Under the pieces are notes generated by a model that saw only the letters and a program-made list of their open reading frames with translations, made no database searches and was not told the DNA's origin. This document shows, one piece after another, positions 23,590 to 34,280 of a stretch of DNA of 64,000 nt. The translations under genes and the position numbers were made by a program. The stretch is from positions 514,091 to 578,090 of the forward strand of contig CANNZV010000126.1 of assembly GCA_947561585.1 (NCBI GenBank), read 5' to 3'. Source of the stretch: Caprella mutica (Eukaryota; Arthropoda; Malacostraca; Amphipoda; Caprellidae). Numbering within the stretch: the stretch's first letter is position 1; every line of letters begins with the position of its first letter.

Positions 23590-23855
23590 ATCCCAGTCTG
23601 TATTTCTGATTCATGGTAAATACCACCAACTTATCGGTGGAATTTTTCTCCATTGAAAATAATATTCTTACAAAGTTGGTGGATTTTTAGCTATTTATTC
23701 CTGATTCCTATGTTACCATTAATTTTTGGTGAAAAATGGGTAAAATGTTGGTGGATCACCCAAATTATTGGAAATTTATGATGGATTTTTTCAGCTTTTT
23801 CAAAAAGTCAGTGGAATTTTGTGCACCAAATACAGACTGGACTGTATCTTGGAAA
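23590..23855. mobile_element. MITE with CCAGTCTGTATTT ends (copy 2)
   Basis: Inverted ends CCAGTCTGTATTT and AAATACAGACTGG. The flanking words ATTGTATC and ACTGTATC agree at seven of eight bases, a likely 8-bp target duplication as in hAT- or P-type elements. Non-coding. Confidence 0.7.
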
Positions 23856-24339
23856 TCCCTGTACCTAAATAAGTTAAAATAGCAAGTAAATAACTTATAA
23901 AATGGTCTAAGAGTAGCTGAGTAGGAGATGCACATGCATCAGTCCATCACCACATGAAATATAAGGATGAACTCAGGTGAAAAAATTTCACAAGGTAGGT
24001 ACCTAATCAAATTTTGAAATTTCTTCATTGAAGTATCTTAAAAAGTTAAATGTGGCGACCACTGACCTCAGTGACCTGGATGCATTTTCTCAAATTCTCC
24101 CTAAAGGCTAAACTGGCAACAGTTCATTCAGCAATCTTGTTACAACAGTAACAACAAACTAGCAGATACAACAAACCATAGTAGGTAAATGCAATAAACT
24201 ACATAACAGCCATTTAAGATATTTAAACACAGATTAGATCACTCTTCTCCACCACAAAATGGAAGACAATTGAAATAAAACTTTTTCCACAGCTGAAATC
24301 AGTTTTTTTTTTGAAAGTTGTTCGGAAGAAGATTTTAAT

Positions 24340-24444
24340 ATCTGAGGCGGGTATAAAAGATCTCCAAGTTCCTGTTCAACCCAAAGTCAGTTGATCCGAA
24401 GACTTGAGGAGAAGACAACCGCAGGACAGACCAAACAAAAAGGT
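24340..24444 (+). promoter_or_regulatory. Putative TATA promoter and non-coding exon 1
   Basis: TATAAAAG at 24352-24359 is followed by TCAGTT (24387-24392), an arthropod-type initiator, though the spacing of about 37 bp is longer than the usual 30 or so. A GC-richer tract then runs to AAAAAG|GTAACG near 24442, a plausible splice donor. Together they look like a core promoter plus a short 5' exon pointing right. The downstream gene could be the broken one at 28907, but this link is speculation. The Foldback-like element at 24457 lies just inside the proposed intron. Confidence 0.3.
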
Positions 24445-24456
24445 AACGTTTACGTC

Positions 24457-25375
24457 CGGTTCATACAATTACCAGAACGGACCATGGATTACCGGAACGG
24501 AACATGAATTACCGGAACGGACTACGAATTACCGGAACGGAGTTGTTTTATTAATAAATAGTCCTTGTTATGTCATTTAGGTATACTTTAGGTCTATTTA
24601 TGTTCCAATTGATATCATATTTTACCATTTTATACTCATTTCTGCTCGTATATTCGCTACTGAACATCTGAAACATAGACAGAAAATTGACATGACATGA
24701 TGACTAAGGTAGTCCGTGATTCCGTGTTAAAGGTTTAAAATATTTTTGTTTCATTTTATGTTATGTATATTAAGTAAGTAGGTATATATTAATATACATA
24801 TTAATATGCATTAATGTACATATTAATATACATATGTATATGTATATTAAGTAAGTCATGGGTCATCATAACTTCAATGCGACAGATAACAGTTATGAAT
24901 TTACCTACTAGTTAGCTACTATCCGATTAAAAATGAAATAACTTTGTATATGTTGCATAAAATTAAAAATCCCGATTAATTGAATATCAACACATACTAG
25001 TAATGTATACAGAAAATAAAACCAAAATACTTCTCATTAAAACTATAATATGGGATTCAGTATTAAAATTACTTTAGTTCCCCCTCAAATTATTTTCTAG
25101 AAAGATTATGCAAAGAAAACGAATTTCAGCATATACTCTTGTAAAGTTTATGACTAGGTTGCAGATGTTTGGTAGCGAATATACGAGCAGAAATGAGTAT
25201 AAAATGGTAAAATATGATATCAATTGGAACATAAATAGACCTAATGTATACCTATATGACTTAACAAGGACTATTTCTCAATAAAACAACTCCGTTCCGG
25301 TAATTCATGTTCCGTTCCGGTAATTCATGTTCCGTTCCGGTAATTCAAGGTCCGTTCCGGTAATTGTATAGACCC
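24457..25375. mobile_element. Foldback-like element with ATTACCGGAACGGAC arrays
   Basis: Each end has four tandem units of about 20 bp containing ATTACCGGAACGGA (24467-24541 left, 25286-25363 right, inverted). The inverted repeat then continues inward for over 100 bp (for example AACATAAATAGACCTAA, ATATCAATTGGAAC, GTATATTCGCTAC). GTTTACGTC flanks both sides (24448-24456 and 25376-25384), an exact 9-bp target duplication as made by MULE and Foldback elements. The outermost bases are CGGTTCATACAATTACC and its approximate complement. The core is AT-rich and non-coding. Confidence 0.85.
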
Positions 25376-25385
25376 GTTTACGTCT

Positions 25386-26100
25386 ATACTTTGTTATGGA
25401 AATAACATGGAAGGGAAATAAGAACTATAGTTTCATGAATTCGTAGTCTCTTTTTTCGATATTATTCACAAATCACAAATTTCAATAATTTGTATTGACT
25501 GACGTCTGACTGTATATATTGTATGAATGTTCTTCACTGTAACAGTTCATTCCTAGAGAAATAATTACTGTATCTTCTTACAGAGACTTAATACTTTCTT
25601 TATTCCTCTTTTAAAATAGTTTTTATGATATAAATGCTGTTCTTTAACCTGTACACATTTTGATAAATCTGTCATTAAAACCATTCAATGATAAAGTCAA
25701 TTCGGTGGTACAGGGTGAACTTGTAAAGAAATCATTGAAATATGAACCAAAAGTTCTGGCATTACAAAGAATTTGAAAATTAACTTGCTATCATTATTGA
25801 TGTTAAAATTGAAACTATTTTACTGAAAGATTTCAGAAATTCTATATAATATTTATAGCTATCAATATCTATGAACTAGGCTAATAATTAAAATTCTTAA
25901 GAATGTTCACATCTGGTTTTATTAAATTTGTGGGGAAATTTTATAATCGAACTAACAAACAAATAAACCAAAGACACAAATTTCGTCTTAGTTACTGTTA
26001 TGGTACAATTTAAATTATTTCATTATTAGTAAATTTATAGTGAAATGTTATATATGATTAAATTATGAAATCATTCTACCAAACAAACAAACAAAAATAA
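25386..26100. other. AT-rich intergenic stretch
   Basis: No exon, array or terminal repeat was recognised. Confidence 0.3.
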
Positions 26101-26103
26101 ATA

Positions 26104-26330
26104 ATTATATAGGATGGTTCAACATTCTCGATCATATAAGAAAAAATATAGAATAACTATTATTTGAGTATTTTTCTAATTGGTATTCCATGATACCTGC
26201 TGTTATAATGGATAACAATTACCTTAAGAATAGAATTAAATAATATTTATCATACATTTTTTAACTGATCGAAGATATCGAACTACCTATCCGTTGATTC
26301 GGAGAATTCCCTTACCCTACAAACAACCGT
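26104..26330. mobile_element. Diverged MITE of the 4568 family
   Basis: The middle matches the 4568-4787 element (TTGGTATTCCATGATACCTG, then GGATA.CAATTA and an ATAATATTTAT run). Its ends (GATGGTTCAACATTCTCGATC and GATCGAAGATATCGAACTAC-like) are inverted but altered. No coding sequence. Confidence 0.5.
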
Positions 26331-26359
26331 CTGTCGATTCGATGGAACAATCCAGGGTA

Positions 26360-26910
26360 AAGGAACATAAACGGGTATAGTACCTAGTAGACGACACAAA
26401 ATTATGACGTCACCCCAACAACACATTCTTTGTTTGTGACCGAGGGGCTCATAATTCCTCGTATTTGCATGTTAATTAATATCGAGAAGTTTGAAGTCAT
26501 TTTATAATGGTTTCGTGCAAAGGAGAAGCGAAAATGGCGATTGAACTTTGAAGTTGAATATATAGATATAATTCAGGTATGTTTTTATTATTCATTTCTT
26601 TAACTTATCTATAAAAATAGGGTCTTGGAAATATGCTACCTAGGAGCCTAAACTAGTGCTAGTTAACTGCTAAATTGTTGTTCCTATGAATAACAAATAA
26701 GGAAAAAAATAATGGAAACATAATTTAACCAATGCCTAGTTAGTAATTGATAAGAAAAAAATTAAATTTAGAAGTGACAAGTTTAAGAAGGTCTTCCCAT
26801 GTTTCAAAGTGTGGCCAGAGTCGAAATTTCCAGTCACCCGGTGGTCACGTCAAACTATAGATGCAATCAGTTGATTACCATACCCTATGTTACTGTATCC
26901 TGGTTGAAGT
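26360..26910. repeat. Right arm of the inverted duplication plus direct repeat
   Basis: Bases 26360-26660 are the inverted counterpart of 20025-20335. Bases 26645-26910 are a direct copy of 23280-23589. The arrangement implies a duplication followed by inversion around the 22-25 kb region. A TGACGTCA palindrome is at 26405. Confidence 0.7.
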
Positions 26911-26924
26911 TAGAGGATGTCGTG

Positions 26925-26959
26925 ACCAAGGCTTATAGACAGTGTATATAAGCCTTGGT
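26925..26959. repeat. Perfect 13-bp hairpin next to a CRE palindrome
   Basis: ACCAAGGCTTATA at 26925-26937 and TATAAGCCTTGGT at 26947-26959 form exact arms with a 9-nt loop. TGACGTCA follows at 26962. Function unknown; it may be an end of a small transposon. Confidence 0.6.
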
Positions 26960-27133
26960 CGTGACGTCACTCCTGCTGACTGTTCTACTAATTGGAACAT
27001 GTGAGAATTAACCTTTAATTTAAATACACTTTCAATATGGAAAATGCTAAATCGATTCCTAGAAACATTATTTAATAATGCCATTGCCATTAAAAGTTTT
27101 TCCATACTGTTACTGAATTTAAAATATAGTTGT

Positions 27134-27708
27134 TAAAGGGACAGTTCAGTCAATTTTGTTTTCATAATATTAATGTTGAACGATCACTTAGTAAGAATAA
27201 AGCATTTTTGTAGAATTAAACGGTTGAAAAAAATATTATAAGCGATATATATCATATTTTATAAAATTGATTTAGTTCCTGCGTCCTCCTACAGATGGTG
27301 CCACCACTCTGTACTATTTGTTTACATTTTACAGCTGATAACATGTGAACAATTTTTCTATCAACAGTATTAACAGGTAATTTATGAAGAGATGGTTTTC
27401 TTTTCAAAACTAAATCTAATTGACTCGAAGGACAGTTTTCAATTTCACAAATTCTTTTCACATTTTCAAACATATAATAACAGATTCAAGATTCAAGTCT
27501 GGGACTGGTTATCATTTTGTTTACGTACTTCAATGATTAGTACGTCGGTCCACCACAGTCCACAGATGGCGCCACTAATTTACAATTTACTTTTTATATA
27601 AACATTTCTAAAATCAACGAATATTCTAATGTTACATAAATAAATATACTAAATCGATCTAGGACCAATTTGGCGATAGTTTGATTTTGACTGAACTGCC
27701 CCTTTAAT
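27134..27708. mobile_element. MITE with AAAGGGACAGTTCAGTCAA ends
   Basis: TTAAAGGGACAGTTCAGTCA at the left is matched by TGACTGAACTGCCCCTTTAA at the right. Internal sub-repeats such as CTACAGATGGTGCCAC and CCACAGATGGCGCCAC also face each other. A related end is at about 34960 (AAAGGGATCGTTCAGTGG). The open frames at 27252-27601 fall inside and overlap on opposite strands, as expected for a fold-back sequence. Confidence 0.75.
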
Positions 27709-27737
27709 GTTCATAAAGATTCAAGAAATAATATTTA

Positions 27738-28350
27738 TTAAAAGTACTCTCCAGGCTCCGAGAAAAAAATGAGTTTATAACATAATATTATAGAACTAAG
27801 TTCTACGATCATTATTCTGCAAACCGCATACAATTCGGTTCTGTATATATTATATAATTTGTTTTTAAAGTTTTTTAATACTTTGTGAGCAACAATTGAG
27901 CGAATCACTAATCTGATGCTCAAGAAGAAGATTGTGCACTCTTTGTTTTGATTAGAAATTTAAATTTTAGAAACAAACTATGCGTTTTCGGCTTTTATTT
28001 AAATTATTTTAGATATTAATTGTTTCCTAAAGTATATAAACGTTTCTATAATAAGTTTATCCAATTTTATACCTTTACACGAATATTAAATGGATTTATT
28101 AAACCTAATACCTAGTTGACAATCAAAACAAATAGTGTACATTCTTTTTCTTCAGGCTGAAAATTTCTTAAATTAGTAAGTCGGAAGTAAAATAGGTTTT
28201 GTAGAGTTTTGATTATAAAAACTTTTAAAGCATATAAAATTAAAAATATGCTACCAAATTCGATGCAGTTTGCAGCAAAATGATAAGAAACATTAGCCTC
28301 GTTGAATAAGGCAATAAAAATATTTTCTTGGAGGGGACCTTTAAACTAAA
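27738..28350. mobile_element. MITE of the AAAGGTCCTCTCC family
   Basis: TTAAAAGTACTCTCCAGGCTC at the left and GGAGGGGACCTTTAA at the right are inverted. The left part is nearly the same as the element that starts at 63727 (shared ATGAGTTTATAACATAATA and TATAGAACTAAG). TTA/TTAA at both ends would suit a PIF/Harbinger or piggyBac type of insertion. Non-coding. Confidence 0.65.
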
Positions 28351-28906
28351 TGTTTCATTGTTCTAAAACTGTACTCCAAATTATCAATTAAATAAATTGT
28401 ATGTAACAGTCTTGTGTCGCCAATTTTTTGATATATAACATAAATTGATTAGTTTTGCAATAAGCTAATACAAATATTTAATTGATTTAAATAATGGATA
28501 ATAAGCTCCCAAAATAGTAAATATGTTTTAGATTAATATTTAATTAAAAATTCCTTTCTAAATTATTATTTCCGATATTAAGAATGAAATTCATTGTAAC
28601 TGGCTCATTATAATGTTTTTTAGCAAATATTATCTGCACGTTAAATGATTGTATTATTTTAATATGTATCTCTATTAGGAACATTATACTTTTGCTAATT
28701 TTTATCACTAATTTACACAATACCACTTTTTTGCAATAAAAATTATTATAATATATTCATCATATTCTTCTACTGTTTGTTAGTTTCCATAAAAATTGTC
28801 ATTATTTTTTATACAAAATATTTAATTAACAATTTGCTATAGCTTCTTATCATTTAATATGATTGATAATCTATTCAAATTATTTATATTTACCTATTTT
28901 TTCCAG
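28351..28906. other. AT-rich stretch before the broken gene
   Basis: No exon or repeat was recognised. It ends in a polypyrimidine-type acceptor (TTTTTTCCAG at about 28898-28907). Confidence 0.3.
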
Positions 28907-29059
28907 CAAATGGCGTACCCATTCCAACCAATTTACCAACTGAGCTTATTCCTCTTGGAATATCAGCTCCATGCACTTGTTCTGCCGAACCTGTTGGAGA
29001 GGGAACTGGAGAAGGATCTGTAGAGGAATCTGAACCATGCACCAATTACACAATGAACT

Positions 29060-30731
29060 GAAATAATAATAAATAAATAAATAATAAATAATCTTTATTC
29101 ATAATCTCTGCATATAGTACAAAATTTTAAAAACAACAATTTGAAATATAAAACAGAAAAAAAATGAATCCCGGCTAAGAAAAATCTTTAAGGGAAACCT
29201 AAACTAATATTTTACTATACAATTCAGTATTTAAATATGGCTCATGTAATTAAAATATAGAGATAAAATGAATAGAATTTATCGAAACAGTACAATTAGC
29301 ATATGATAGAATATGTTAAAACAGTCAAATGGATATGGTAAATAAAAACAGGGATAAAAAAAAGTACAAGGAGAAAATACAGAAGAAATAGACACAAATG
29401 GAGAAAAATTAAAAACTAGAATTAAAAACAAATCAGAAATCTACAAATTACCCAAAACATAATTCCTAAAAATAAATTTAAATTTAGACGAATTGCACAA
29501 ATTTCAAATTCTGGAGACAAAATATTCCAGTATTTAACACATTTATATTTAAAGGAATTCTGAGATTTATTTAGATGAACGCGAGGCAGGACAAAATTGA
29601 CAGAGAAACGTGTGGAATAATCATGCAAGCTATCGTGAGAAAATACAGAAGACAAAATTTCGCAATATTTAACTTTATGAACATGTTGGTGAGTTCTGAA
29701 GGCGACCGTAAGGGGATGAAGAGCATCCACAGGTAGGATCTTCTCCTGTTCAAAAAGAGGACCGGTATGTGCAAGATAGTCAGAGTTTGTTATCAACCTA
29801 ATAGCCCTTTTCTGTAGTGACACAACTCTTGACATATGATTTACACAGTTAGTATACCAAGCTTCTATACAATAGGACATATAAGGCTCAATTAATGAAA
29901 TATAAATCTGGCGGAGTACAAAATCAGGCAAGAGGCTCTTCAACTTGTACAAAACACCCACAGTTCTCGATATTTTCCCACAAACATATGCTACATGGTC
30001 AGAAAAAGTCAAAGATCGATCAACATGCAAACCCAACAATCTAACACTGGACGCTTCATTGACAATATTTAAACCAATTTTGATATTAGATAACGACACT
30101 TCTCTACGATACGAAAAAATTACATAATTAGTTTTACTAAAATTTAAAGACATGTTGTTTGCCTTGACCCATCTATCAACTTGCACCAATGCGGAGTTTA
30201 CTTCTCTAACAAAAGCATCATTAGCATTCAAAAGACCTCTGGGGATCTTACATGATAAAGTGCTATCATCCGCATAGAAAACAAAATCAAAATAATCAGA
30301 ACAATTTGGGAAGTCGTTGATAAAAAGAAGAAATAAAAGAGGTCCCAAAATCGAACCCTGCGGAACACCTGATTGAATAACTTCCTCCGATGACATAGTA
30401 CCATTCAAAATTGTATATTGTGATCTATCAGATAAATAAGATTTGAAAAGATCCCCAGCAATGCCCCGGATTCCATAATGAGAGAGCTTGCAAAGGAGTA
30501 TTTCGTGATTAACACGATCGAAAGCTTTTTGGAAATCAAGGAACATGGAAAATACAGGTTCACCATTATCAAGATTATCATAAACATATTGCAAAAACTT
30601 ATTAATAGCGTCATTAGTAGATTTGCCTCTTCGAAAACCATATTGGTGGGGGAAAAGAATATTATGCCTAACCAAATATTTATAAGTTCGCTCGTATATT
30701 ACCTTTTCAAAAACCTTAAAAAGAAGTTATT
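29060..30731 (-). mobile_element. 5'-truncated non-LTR retrotransposon (reverse transcriptase)
   Basis: The minus-strand frame 30675-29422 (417 aa from its first ATG) extends up to about 30731 without a start, beginning KVFEKVIYERTYKYL. Reverse transcriptase motifs are intact: FLDFQKAFDRVNH, GVPQGSILGPLLFLLFINDF and the catalytic FYADDST. The C-terminal thumb region (LQKRAIRLIT, PLFEQEKILPVDAL, NSFKYKCVKYWN) is typical of the Jockey/CR1-like group. The endonuclease and ORF1 are absent, as expected of 5' truncation during target-primed insertion. Downstream is AATAAAGATTATTTATT and an ATTT-type tail at about 29062-29100. It is inserted in the opposite orientation within the broken gene. Confidence 0.88.
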
Positions 30732-31581
30732 GAGTCTGCGATTCGCCCCCTTGTTAGCGAATCTGTAATGGAGCAGCTGGAAAACAGTTTGACATTTGTG
30801 GTTGAAAAGGTCGATGAACATTTTACCACTGATTTTGATGATCCTGATTTAGTCGTGCAATCATTAACCGGTATAATAAGAGACATATTTGAAGAATATG
30901 AACCAGCGTTTACAGTAGCTGATTCATCAGATATTATAACTTTCTTGTTTAAGCGTAGACAATATTATTCGTGCAAAATTAGCAGGAAAAAATTGTTCCT
31001 GCAATTGATTCATATTTAGCATCTAATGAACTGCAAACTTTAATAGATATGGAAATTGCTGATAAATCTACATCAGTTACTGGCATTGTTTCCACTCTGT
31101 TAGCCGGTTCCCCCGCAACATCAATATTACCTGCAATTCAAACTCAATTTAATGTGAGTGTATTTTTGTTAGTAAATGGCGGCGTTCTTAATCAAGTAAT
31201 TTCTCCATCTATCATATCATTAATATGGTCTCTGGTCAGCTAAATGAATTGCCATCCGAGATTAGGTTACAATTTGTAATATTCCGCGATAATTATCCCC
31301 ATGATGAAATGACAGGAAACTTTCCCAAAGCGAACAGAACATTCATACCTGACACCAAACAGCTTATTGGTTGCACAATCTGTTCCATCTCTAAAAATGC
31401 TATCGATGAAATCATTGTGAAAGCTGTAACTGATTTACTCACCTCAGCTGAAACTACAGGTGCAACTGATGCAGATAGTATTGCAATATCAATTTCAGAG
31501 TCCGTATCAGCTGAAGTTTTGGAAAATACTTTCTCTGATTCAGTACTTGCAGGAATTTCTCAAGGAGATCTTGGTTTTAGT

Positions 31582-32270
31582 CATGAATTAAATAGTTAGA
31601 AGGATACTCGCACTTGAAAATGACGCGAAAGTGTGACGTCACGCGAGCGACTCATGACGTCACCTGGTATACAGATACTCGCATCGGAAATATTTGGTTA
31701 TAGATCTTCATGAAATAACTTTTGATTACTTGGTCAAATAGATAATTAAATGCATCGTAAATGTTAATATATAATTATATAATCATTTATTGAATTTAGC
31801 TCAGATGATATTCAATAATAATCGGATTTGTGTCGACTACGATTGATTGTGTATTCTCCAACAATGAATGAAATTGAAGAACTATATAGAATAATTTCCC
31901 ATATAAAAATGTAGGTATATAAGAACTATTTATCACGATAAAATATATATAATTAATATTTGTCGGCGGATTTCTTCAATTAAGGAATGAATAAAAATCA
32001 TAGATCACTAACTTTATATTGTTGTTCATAATATATATACAAATTTACATAAATGAATAAAAAAGAACTGTATACTGTATAGAATAAAGAAGCTAATAGC
32101 TATATTCTGAAAACTAGTATTAAGCTACAGAAAAGCTAGTACCTATTGAGCTACAGACTCAAAGTAAACAATACAAGAACCTTCACATCGTATTCCAAGT
32201 GACGTCACCTTCTTTTTCTTTGTCGGTATTTCTGTCGAGTGCGTGTATCCTTCTAACTATTTAATTCATG
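31582..32270. mobile_element. MITE with 8-bp target duplication, P-like ends
   Basis: Terminal inverted repeats of about 33 bp start CATGAATTAAATAGTTAGAA and continue GGATAC(T/A)CGCACT, with one mismatch. The 8-bp direct repeat GTTTTAGT is exact on both sides (31574-31581 and 32271-32278). An 8-bp duplication plus a CATGA-type end resembles P-superfamily elements, although hAT is possible. It interrupts the reading frame GDLGFS|VVDNI of the broken host gene. It holds three TGACGTCA palindromes (31634, 31655, 32200) and no transposase. Confidence 0.88.
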
Positions 32271-32721
32271 GTTTTAGTGTTGTGGATAATATCTTAATAT
32301 AATACCTCCTATTAATACTATATATTATATTATATGTAAGAGGAATTATTGATATCATCGACACTGATAAACTAGAAGAAGCACTTGCTGATTGTGTTCA
32401 GAATTATCTGGCAGATCCTGAAGCTATTGAAACTGCTATCACGAATGCAGTTACAAATACAATTGTAACAGATGGAGTCTCTCCAAATACTGCTGTATCA
32501 ATCTCAATTGATGATATCATTCATGAATTAGTTCTATCTATCAATGAGACCATGAACTCTGTTGATGGTACTTCTATAACCTCAGTACTCTACAAAGATA
32601 TTTCCAAAACCCTCTCAGCTGCCTTATACAATCCAGAAGTTCTCCAAACCGTCACTAACTTCAATGTTTTTTTTTATATGAATCAGGATCGCTTCGATCA
32701 TTCTGTCTTGCAATGCAAATA

Positions 32722-33076
32722 AATTAATTTGCATTGAACGAAATGCGTTGCTTTTCTTTTACAGAATTATTCTTGGCACGTCAGAGTTACTATCGTCATT
32801 ATGTGATGACAAATATTCACACGAACTTCAATGGTCTTTCTTTCCAATTGCCAGGGTAAATTAACCAGGGGTTAATACTATTGCCATATTTAATTTCTCT
32901 TCGGAATACTATAGCGTCAAACAGGTACTAAAGTTCTACAATACAGGTACTTATTTCGAGTCATGTCTCGAAATAAGTACTGTTTGCAGACATAGAAAAC
33001 GGAGACAATTTTTCTGATTTTTTCACGGTAACTATCAAAAACATCAAAATTATAATCCAGATGAGGTTATTATGTA
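32722..33076. other. Stretch between the broken gene and the nested elements
   Basis: Contains a small palindrome around TTCGAGTCATGTCTCGAA near 32955-32975. No exon recognised. Confidence 0.3.
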
Positions 33077-34042
33077 TGGTGCGTTCCTGTGCTGAAGAAC
33101 TCGAAGAACATTCCTTCAAGGTACGAACACAGTACAGAGAATATATAGTATCCCAGAGCTATAGGGGGGATATTACGCGTGTCCCGGTAGGCTGTGACGT
33201 CACATGTCAACAATGGTGCGTACGTTTGTACGTACAGTACAAACACAAAAGATGGCTGCAACACACCCAACTTTTGTTAAATAACGTTTTCGGTGATATT
33301 TTTTTTAATTCCACATTACCGCATGCTATTATCCAATCTCTATAGTCATACGGACGAAAATTAAAAAATGACTGTTGATGAAATTGCTACTGGTCTTTTT
33401 ACACCCAAAATAGTAACAAATTTTTAGTCTTGAAGAAGACGATTTATTCAAGATAATTAGATCATTAGTCAGATCGGTCGCGTTGGCCGCCATCTTAATT
33501 CTCTATTCCACGTGACCCACAGCAATTCTGTTTACTATGACGTGACCTCTTGTTTACATACATGACGTCACAGCCTACCGAGAATAAATTTGAATAATAC
33601 ATGTAACTGGGGTACTATACTATTCTATGTACTGTGGTACGAAGTACAGTCCCCCAGTTAGCGTTCCCGTGCAATCACTTCAATGTGTACGATTCCGTGG
33701 TTTAGGAATTAATATCACTAATTAATTAGGGATATTAACAATCACTAATTTGGTTTGTAGGGTTTAAACCGTTCAATTAATTATCAATTAATCTCAAAAC
33801 ATGTAATATTATGACAATTATCAATTTTATTAATTTACAAATAAGAACAGGTGTTTCTCCCGCCCTTTTCGTTTGTTTGTTTACGTTTGTGACGTCACGG
33901 CTACCAAGAGGGACAGCTCGACGTACTATCTACCGTGTCATCGAGTTCCACGAACTTGACGAACGTTCTTCGTCACGGGAACGGTTGGTTCTCGTAGAAC
34001 TGAGGGACGTCCTTCGAGTTCTTCAGCACGGGAACGCACCAT
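33077..34042. mobile_element. Outer element of a nested pair
   Basis: GGTGCGTTCCTGTGCTGAAG, followed by AACTCGAAGAAC at the left, is matched by its near-complement ending ACGGGAACGCACCA at 34008-34042. A second, inner element occupies 33127-33633. Internal CGAACTTGACGAACGTTC-like palindromes also occur near 33945. No transposase and no exact target duplication were found. Confidence 0.6.
33127..33633. mobile_element. Nested MITE, family with a second copy at 52722
   Basis: The termini CACAGTACAGAG and (reverse) CACAGTACATAG face each other. The inverted repeat continues with ATAGTATCCCAG and GTAGGCTGTGACGTCA. The flanking word GGTACGAA (33119-33126 and about 33632-33639) is a 7-8 bp target duplication. 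The copy at 52722-53225 is about 90% or more alike by eye over 400 bp. The reading frames here (33061-33345, 33070-33270) are the same in both copies only because the DNA is; they are not genes. Confidence 0.8.
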
Positions 34043-34082
34043 TAGAAGCAATTGGTTCAGAAATTCAACATGTCCCATTTTA

Positions 34083-34280
34083 GGGTAAGTTCCATGTTAT
34101 CGCACGGTTCCACATTTTCGAACACTTAAAATCTCTATATAATAATAATTATTATTTAACTTTTATTTCAATTGCTATTCATGATACCAATTTGAATAGA
34201 AGTTGAATAATAATTATTATATTATCTTTTGGACTTGACCGAAAATGTAGAACGTACCAATAACTTGAAACTTAGTACCC
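34083..34280. mobile_element. MITE of the 4568 family
   Basis: GGGTAAGTTCC..GTTATCG and GGTTCCACATTTTCGAACAC at the left are matched by GACCGAAAATGTAGAACGTACC and AACTTAGTACCC at the right. The centre has the ATAATAATTATTAT run seen in the other copies. Confidence 0.65.

Larger units (their letters stand above)
28908..32721 (+). pseudogene. Broken repetitive helical-protein gene, family unknown
   Basis: Coding fragments: 28908-29055 after a good acceptor (an acidic linker, PVGEGTGEGSVEESEPC, between Cys residues), 30723-31017, 30983-31157, 31239-31581 continuing at 32279, and 32337-32721. The pieces are alike in style: S/T/A/I/V-rich amphipathic helices with acidic residues. Two fragments align: AVTDLLTS..TDADSIAISISESV and AVTNTIVT..NTAVSISIDDII. 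VDNI followed by a basic residue also recurs, so the gene was built of tandem modules of roughly 100-150 aa. The frame is broken near 30960-30990 and after 32290. A GTGAGT donor at 31158 may mark a small intron. Two transposons cut it. The look is somewhat like non-repetitive spidroin modules, but this is only an impression. Whether an intact paralogue exists is unknown. Confidence 0.5.

Noticed and set aside
28908..32721. Calling the broken modular gene a spidroin
   Set aside because: Only a general resemblance of helical S/T/A-rich modules; no poly-Ala or Gly-rich motif and no spidroin terminal domain is visible.
33061..33345. 94-aa frame that recurs at 52661-52939
   Set aside because: Recurrence is due to two copies of a non-coding MITE; the frame crosses the terminal inverted repeat and flanking DNA.
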